From Zancudomyces culisetae (taxonomy: Eukaryota; Kickxellomycota; Harpellomycetes; Harpellales; Legeriomycetaceae): DNA of 12,479 bases. Shown piece after piece: positions 7,450-12,479 of this stretch. Position 1 is the first letter of the stretch. Each line of letters begins with the position of its first letter. The translations under genes were made by a program, and so were the position numbers. Under the pieces are notes generated by a model that did not search any database, was not told where the DNA came from, and saw only the letters and a list, made by a program, of their open reading frames with translations. The DNA lies in assembly GCA_001969505.1 (NCBI GenBank), contig LSSK01001170.1, positions 1-12,479 of the forward strand, given 5' to 3'.

Positions 7450-9060
7450 GAGAAACCCAGAGTTACTTCAGTTAGGAAGGGTACGCAATACACCTAACGT
7501 CATCAAAATACCATATGTTGTTCCTATTAGAGAAATGTGTTAAAATCAACAGCGAACCACATTTTCACTCAGAGTTGTATAAAGCTTACAAAAAAATCGA
7601 TTTTTTTATTATTGAATACAATATCTGGTTACTGGGATTTAAGAGGATTAAAAGAGAAAGGATATGTGAGAATATTAGAGTTGACAATCAAAAATAGTTG
7701 GTAAGTAAACCTAAAAAAAAAAACTGACGTCATTGGTGAAATTGTGTATGCAACTACCATGTTTTATTCAAGGTGGTGACGTGTTGAATGTAGAGATTGA
7801 CACCTTGAACATGTAGAGTAATACAGAGAGTGGTTTTTTTTGGATACACAGACTGCATATGCAATTCCAGAAAAACTGGTGGCTTTGAAAGGTGTCAATA
7901 TATTATTTCTCAACAAATATCAACATTAATAACAAATTGATTACTCAGAAGATATAGAATTATGCAAAGATACAATAAAACATTCAGCGATAATTATTGA
8001 CAATTACAATTCAGGGATATACTAATACCCAGTATAAAGTTGGTTGTATGTTTGGAGGTAATACCAAATTCTGGTCTTCGAGAAGTAGATTTAAAGTTGA
8101 TGAAACTCAAAGTGGGTCTAAATTTTGATAACACACCGTCATCTAATCTCAATTGTTAAATCTGAACATCGAGTAATGGAAATATTTTATAACTCTTGTG
8201 TTTGATACACTATAAAACAGGGGAGAGGGGGGGAGGGGGATTATTGGACTAAAAATTACAGAGTAATGTGTGATGTTGTATATGCAAATTGAAATACTGA
8301 GAAAAAAAGATATATAAAAAATACATCATGTATGGACCATTCATGCAATAAATGTACTACTAATACAAAATATCCTGCTGTATACTCATAAGATGGTTGA
8401 TTTTTTAGATACCTCTGACAGAAAATATACTGAAATGTGAAACCAAAAATATTTTAAAGCTGAGTGACGTAGCTTTGGGTACATGGTGTAAAATGAGAGT
8501 AGAAAATGAGACACTCGAGGTTATAGATCTAATTAGTAGCTACGAGATTGAACATACCCTTTGAATAACTATTTGGTATTACATAAATACTATTAGGGTG
8601 GGAGTACAAGGTAGATTAATCATTTAACTAGAAATAAATGTAAACCCATTTTACACTAACGAATTCCTTGGTGGAAAATACTAGTAAGTTAGGAAATTTT
8701 TTGAGATTCTGGAAACACTTGTTTTGTCAGGGTTGAAAAGTAAATGAGAATATGTTGGTTTATAGTCTTAAAATAGTGTATAAACTCAAATATGCTGAAT
8801 TAGTTGAAATGTGGTATTGCATTCACATATGTAAGGGTTATGAATCCACGTTTCACGGAGAAATGCGATATTTAATTGAAAAATATGCCTTGTTAGAAGA
8901 GAAACATCAAATTGGCAAAATTATTGATTGAAAATGGAATCAACCCCCCTCTCCACAGAGCATAATTTTATGCGATAGGATTGGATGCCAAATAAGTTGG
9001 GGATTTTAAAATTGCTATTCTGAACTAGTTACACGTCCTAGGAATAAACTGATGGAACGT
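7450..9060 (+). pseudogene. Decayed ankyrin-repeat gene
   Basis: Ankyrin-like pieces appear one after another on the plus strand, in changing frames and separated by stops: RVRNTPNVIKI (near 7470), MLFLLEKCVKINSEPHFH (7515-7568), FIQGGDVLNVEIDTLNM (near 7768-7816), REVDLKLMKLKVGLNF (near 8082-8129), NETLEVIDLISSYEIEHTL (near 8505-8561), MRYLIEKYALLEEKHQIGKI (near 8860) and LAKLLIENGINPPLHRA (8912-8962). The last continues in one frame through TAA, TAA and TAG codons with YAIGLDAK, VGDFKIAILN and LHVLGIN, keeping close to ankyrin spacing. The style (LLIENGIN, LLEKCVKIN) matches the intact ankyrin gene, which lies on the opposite strand, so this is probably a dead paralogue. No intact start or end is visible and the borders are approximate. 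It cannot make a protein longer than about 60 residues. Confidence 0.65.
8211..8240 (+). other. TATAAAAC followed by G-rich tract (possible G-quadruplex)
   Basis: TATAAAAC (8211-8218) is followed by guanine runs of 4 (8220-8223), 7 (8227-8233) and 5 (8235-8239), separated by AGA and A. The 7-base run can supply two G-triplets with a one-base loop, so four G-triplets can be drawn and a G-quadruplex is possible. The tract lies within the decayed ankyrin region and has no evident gene to serve. Confidence 0.5.
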
Positions 9061-9445
9061 ATTTTGATTCAGCATGCCAACAGGATGACCAAAGGACGAC
9101 TACAAATAAGTAGATATATCAGTCAATGAGTGGTAAAAAAAATTTCAGGTGAGTCCACAAAGCTCTACAACAAACTTTTCATTGGAAAACCATCAAATAC
9201 ATATAAAAATACTTGCGTTAACTGCGAAAAAAAATTCCAAGAGTAATAGATGATAGCTATTACAGCATGATGCGAGTTTCTTGTGCACATACCCCCTTTA
9301 CTTATCGAAATATTATTTAAAATTAACTACAGTTTAGCATTAAAATACAGCCGCTTCAATTTTTTTCTTCTGTAAACGAAAATATTCTATAAGAGAGGAT
9401 ATAACCCCACTAAAGTTTAGAGTACGCCATCTGCGTTTATAAATA
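9061..9445. other. AT-rich spacer
   Basis: No coding signal is visible. It lies between the end of the decayed ankyrin region and the stop codon of the secreted-protein gene, and should contain that gene's 3' untranslated region and polyadenylation site. I could not identify a clear polyadenylation signal. Confidence 0.5.
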
Positions 9446-10030
9446 CTAAGATTGTGAGGGAAAATATGCAGGAATAGCAAAGAGTGGCTTATAAATCGAA
9501 AAAGTGCAGCCAGAAATTGTGGGAGGGCTTTCTATTTTTTTTAAATCGGAGTTGACAACAGCGGCATTTATATAGCAAGTAGATTCGGTTGTACATACGT
9601 TGTATTCGATGTATGGCTTGAATATATCTCTTTCTTGTGATTTACTGACTACTGCTTCTGTAAAAAATGGATAACTACAACCAGACTTTTGTGGCTGGGG
9701 AGCATGACTAAGCTCTGTAGTTTTAATCCATGCTCTAGCCCCAGTTGAAACCTGTTTTTTTGTAATACAAACCTCTCTCAAGATATACTCATTCATTTCC
9801 ATGTAAATGTCTTCGAAAATGGCACGATAAGGAATTTTTGCATATGCCAGAATATGTTCAAAATCTTTGAGCACCCCAAGCTGATTGATGGCTTTTTCAA
9901 CGTGGGATAGACGTTCGTATTCGCTACAACCATTACTATTCCTTTCTGTCAGAGATATTTTTTGAAGGTAGCAACGTACCTGAGATGCCATACACAGAAA
10001 TAGCAAGATTTTTGTATCTACAAGCTTCAT
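9446..10030 (-). CDS. Small secreted cysteine-containing protein, unknown function
   Basis: The 194-residue protein opens with a typical signal peptide: MKLVDTKI followed by the hydrophobic core LLFLCMAS, ending near residue 17-20. The mature part has six cysteines, at residues 35, 88, 118, 146, 152 and 175, enough for three disulfides; two lie close together (CTTESTC). There is no transmembrane segment after the signal peptide and no NxS/T glycosylation site in the segments checked. Aromatic and proline residues are frequent towards the end (YKPLFAIPAYFPSQS). I recognise no catalytic motif or family. It is probably exported to the cell surface or medium; a wall protein, effector or lineage-specific enzyme inhibitor are all possible. 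It is divergently oriented to the nucleoporin gene about 1.57 kb away. One uninterrupted frame covers it. Confidence 0.75.
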   Translation of the reverse strand: MKLVDTKILLFLCMASQVRCYLQKISLTERNSNGCSEYERLSHVEKAINQLGVLKDFEHILAYAKIPYRAIFEDIYMEMNEYILREVCITKKQVSTGARAWIKTTELSHAPQPQKSGCSYPFFTEAVVSKSQERDIFKPYIEYNVCTTESTCYINAAVVNSDLKKIESPPTISGCTFSIYKPLFAIPAYFPSQS

Positions 10031-10070
10031 TTTAGTTTTTTTAGTTTTTGCAATATATTCTCTAATAACG

Positions 10071-10076
10071 TTTATA
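10071..10076 (-). promoter_or_regulatory. Putative TATA box of the secreted-protein gene
   Basis: The minus strand reads TTTTTATAAACG around this site. TATAAA lies 41-46 bp upstream of the start codon, a fitting distance for a TATA box with a short leader. The match is by consensus and position only. Confidence 0.4.
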
Positions 10077-11037
10077 AAAAGATATAGTTTAACAAAAGGC
10101 TTTTTTTAGAAACTCAAAAAAAAAATGAAAAGAAAAGAAAAAAGAAAAGAGTGCAGATGCTGGGTGTTATATATTCAATTCAATGTTTTATACCATGAGC
10201 AGAATTATGATTTTAAGGAGGGAGGAGTGAGATTCACCCGAGTTAAATAGAAATCAGGATGAAAAATGGTACCTTTTTATGTTTAATACTTTAATTAATA
10301 AACATGAGAAGTCATGTCGGATATATTGATCGCAGTTAAGAATAAAAGTACTCGCGTAATGGGAATAATACATATATATATATTTACAGGTTCAAACGTG
10401 AAATATATTGAATAATGGGTATATCCATATAAAATCCTGTTTTTAACTATTTAATTTAATTTGATATTTTATTTTTTTGACAATATATCACGTAAAACAA
10501 GATGAAAAGAAATATGAATACAAGGATGATCTTTTGCAATAAATAACAGTGAACAGCGAAATATTTCTAGTTCTCTTTTATTTTTCTGCAAGTAAAAGTA
10601 AACCAATCTAAAACACAAACCAGAAAACAAAAATATAGAGAGAGAAAAAAGAAAGGGGGGATATAGTAGAAAACTAAAGGTATGAATGTGTGTATATTTC
10701 AAATGTTATAACCTCCGCAGTATATTACTGCATTAGCTAAAATGACAGTTTATGAATGAACAAAAGCGTTCTGGGAAATCACTTTATTTATGATCAAAAG
10801 AATGCAAATGCAAATGAACATTTTATTTACATGGAATGTTATTTCTGATCCAAAAAAAAAAAAAAGTTGGCAGAAATTGAATTATTTAGGTTTGTATTTG
10901 GGAGATTCGCAATTTTCATTACGCATTTTTATATATTTTTGGTAAGAAAAATCAATAATAAATTGAGTGGAAAATAATGCGTGTATAATTACTGTATTTG
11001 TTCATTTTATTAAATTTTACATTTAAATAAAAGTAAT

Positions 11038-11074
11038 ACTAAACTATGAAAAAAAAATTTTTTTTATGTTTAGT
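11038..11074. repeat. Imperfect inverted repeat with A/T-tract core
   Basis: ACTAAAC at 11038-11044 pairs with GTTTAGT at 11068-11074. Between them a 9-A run (11049-11057) meets an 8-T run (11058-11065), giving a near-perfect hairpin. Weaker pairing extends outward (AATAAAAGTAAT on the left against ATTATTTTATT on the right). Possible roles are a cruciform or DNA-bending element in the divergent promoter region, or a relic of a small inverted-repeat element. No target-site duplication was recognised. Confidence 0.7.
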
Positions 11075-11529
11075 TCAATATTATTTTATTACTATATTGT
11101 ATAAATTCTGAATATATTAATTAAATAAATAACCTGGCGAAATGCGAGATTTCATTGCAAAATTTGCCAAAAATATGTATAAAAAAATTTCTAAATTGAA
11201 ACCCAAACAAACAAAAATAAAATAATAAAATAATAAAATACAAAACTAAAAAAATAAAAAAATAAACAATATTTAGTAACAAGGCACATAATATACTTTA
11301 TTTTTATTTTTTACAAGATTAAACATCTTTAATTGTTAATCTGTAATAAGCTTGATACTATAGAAAAAAAAGAGGAAGAGCGAAAATTGTGAATATAACG
11401 AATATCAAAGACAAGAAAACACAGATTTATTGGAACAATTAAGAGATTCAAGAATAACGAAAAGACCGTTTTCGAAAATTTTGCATTTTTTTTTGTTTTT
11501 AAAATTCAAATTGGAGAAAAAAATAGATT

Positions 11530-11537
11530 TATAAAAC
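11530..11537 (+). promoter_or_regulatory. Putative TATA box of the nucleoporin gene
   Basis: TATAAAAC lies 75 bp upstream of the nucleoporin ATG, followed by a pyrimidine-containing, A-rich leader (TCACTCTTACTACACC). The same octamer occurs at 2093 and 8211. Consensus and spacing are the only support. Confidence 0.45.
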
Positions 11538-11604
11538 ACAAGAAAAATCATCACTCTTACTACACCTTTAAACAAATAAACAAGTAAATAACTGAATACA
11601 AAAG

Positions 11605-12479
11605 ATGTTTGGGGCTAGTAGTGGAGCAGGGGGAGGATTTGGATCAAATACGGGAGGAACCGGCTTCGGATTTAATCAAGCGGCAAACACACAGGCTCAA
11701 CAACAAAAGCCAATGTTTGGGAGTTCACTGGGTTTAGGAGGTAAGTGTATAATGATTGTGTTTTATATTTTGAATAAAATGGTTTTGATGAGATTTTTAA
11801 ATTAAAAAAAAACTAACGGGGGGGGGAATATTTGAAAATAGGAGGCTTTGGGGCAAGTAATACAACAAATACAATTGGAGGTGCGACAGGAGGAACAGGC
11901 TTTGGGGCAAGTAATGCAGGGTTTGGTAGTGGAGGGTTCGGACAACAGCAACAACAGCAAGCAAGTACAAGTACAGGATTTGGCAGCAGTTCTGCAACTA
12001 CAGGACAAGGAATGTTTGGGTCCGGAGGAACAGGAGGGTTTGGAATGAATACAGGAGGAGGCGGACTCTTTGGGGGAAGTAATACACAGACAAGTGGGGG
12101 GATGTTTGGATCTGCAGCAAATAAGACAAGCACAGGATTTGGAGCAGCAGCAGGAGGTGGTGCGACGGGAGGATTTGGAACACAGGCGTCATTTGGAGTG
12201 ACAGCGGGGGGAGCATCAAATGCAGGGACATCACAGGTGCCATTTTCAGCTAAACAAGAAAAGAACGCGACAACAGGGGTGATGGAGTTTATGCAGAGTG
12301 TAGCAGCGATGGATTCATACAATGGGTGGTCACCAGAAGAACTGCGTGTGCAGGATTATATGGCAAATCGAAAATATGGAATTGATGGGGGGATTTCAGG
12401 ACAAGGAGGATTTGGGTTTGGGGCAACAGGAGCAGCAACAGCATCGCCAGCACGAACAGGGATGTTTGGAAGCAGCACG
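11605..12479 (+). CDS. NUP98: FG nucleoporin of the Nup98/Nup116 family, 5' part
   Basis: Exon 1 (11605-11740) and exon 2 (11842 to the window end) give 258 residues of an unfinished protein. The sequence is Gly/Ser/Thr/Gln-rich with many FG units (MFGASS, GFGSN, GTGFGF, GFGAS) and one GLFG, plus a six-Gln run. Residues about 184-225 contain AAMDSYNGWSPEELRVQDYM then ANRKYG, the hallmark of the GLEBS motif that binds Gle2/Rae1; a fungal paralogue without GLEBS (Nup100 or Nup145N type) is thus unlikely. FG repeats then resume. Such proteins line the nuclear pore channel, form its permeability barrier and support mRNA export. The C-terminal autoproteolytic, pore-anchoring domain would lie beyond the window, so a Nup98-Nup96 fusion cannot be judged. 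An in-frame TGA 12 bp upstream supports the chosen ATG. The last codon in the window is complete and the frame is open. Confidence 0.92.
11741..11841 (+). other. Spliceosomal intron in the nucleoporin gene
   Basis: Unspliced, the frame hits a TAA at 11803-11805; removing 101 bases restores FG-repeat coding on both sides (SSLGLG then GFGASN). The donor is GTAAGT (11741-11746). A yeast-like branch site AACTAAC lies at 11811-11817, with the branch adenine probably at 11816. The acceptor is TAG ending at 11841. A second AG ending at 11844 keeps the frame and would remove one glycine. The intron interrupts a glycine codon after its first base. A run of nine G (11818-11826) lies between branch site and acceptor, where a pyrimidine tract would be more usual. 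Confidence 0.88.

Larger units (their letters stand above)
10031..11604. other. Divergent, very AT-rich intergenic region
   Basis: This spacer separates two genes that point away from each other, so both promoters should lie in it. It is dominated by A and T tracts: a purine run at about 10117-10150, a TA dinucleotide run at about 10371-10384, a 14-base A run at 10852-10865, overlapping AATAATAAA units at about 11218-11240, and the inverted repeat at 11038-11074. ATGCAAATGCAAATG occurs at 10802-10816. A 77-codon minus-strand frame at 10469-10702 exists, but it is low-complexity (F/L/S/I-rich, from purine tracts on the other strand) and is not called. Confidence 0.6.

Noticed and set aside
10469-10702. 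77-codon minus-strand frame
   Set aside because: Low-complexity F/L/S/I-rich product of purine tracts, with no domain and no promoter evidence.
11813-12322. 169-codon proline-rich minus-strand frame
   Set aside because: It is antisense to the Gly-rich FG repeats of the nucleoporin; its Pro/Val/Cys-rich composition is the mirror of GGN and GNN codons.
1-12479. tRNA, rRNA, CRISPR or intact transposon
   Set aside because: I saw no T-loop-like tRNA pattern, no conserved rRNA stretch, no spaced direct repeats and no transposase or reverse-transcriptase motifs on either strand.

Overview
The window reads as nuclear DNA of an AT-rich eukaryote, most likely an early-diverging (zygomycete-grade) fungus. 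The evidence is a GT-AG intron with a CTAAC branch site, TATA elements a few tens of bases upstream of genes, no operons or Shine-Dalgarno sites, a nuclear pore protein gene, and F-box/ankyrin and 7TM receptor genes of the kind often expanded in such fungi. I cannot name the species. The standard genetic code fits every gene.

Layout. 1-937 is non-coding or unreadable. 938-1909 (+) is an intact seven-helix GPCR-like receptor. 1910-3205 is AT-rich spacer with a 27-bp tandem duplication and a probable decayed ankyrin piece near 2586-2768 (-). 3364-6627 (-) encodes a 1087-aa F-box-like/ankyrin protein. Its last ankyrin repeat and tail continue in another frame at 3206-3382, so the 3' end appears frameshifted. 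6939-7079 (-) holds a short coding-like acidic peptide. About 7450-9060 (+) is a heavily decayed ankyrin-repeat pseudogene broken by many stops and frameshifts. 9446-10030 (-) encodes a small secreted protein with six cysteines after its signal peptide. 10031-11604 is a very AT-rich divergent spacer. 11605-12479 (+) is the 5' part of a Nup98/Nup116-type FG nucleoporin with one intron and a GLEBS motif; the gene runs off the window.

How the parts relate. The genes do not form a pathway. The left three quarters looks like a birth-and-death neighbourhood of fast-evolving families (7TM receptor, F-box/ankyrin genes at different stages of decay). The right end is a conserved housekeeping gene head-to-head with a lineage-specific secreted protein. 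I found no tRNA, rRNA, CRISPR or intact transposon. The observations most worth following are the frameshifted ankyrin gene, the decayed paralogue beside it, and the secreted cysteine-bearing orphan. None of these proves a new system.
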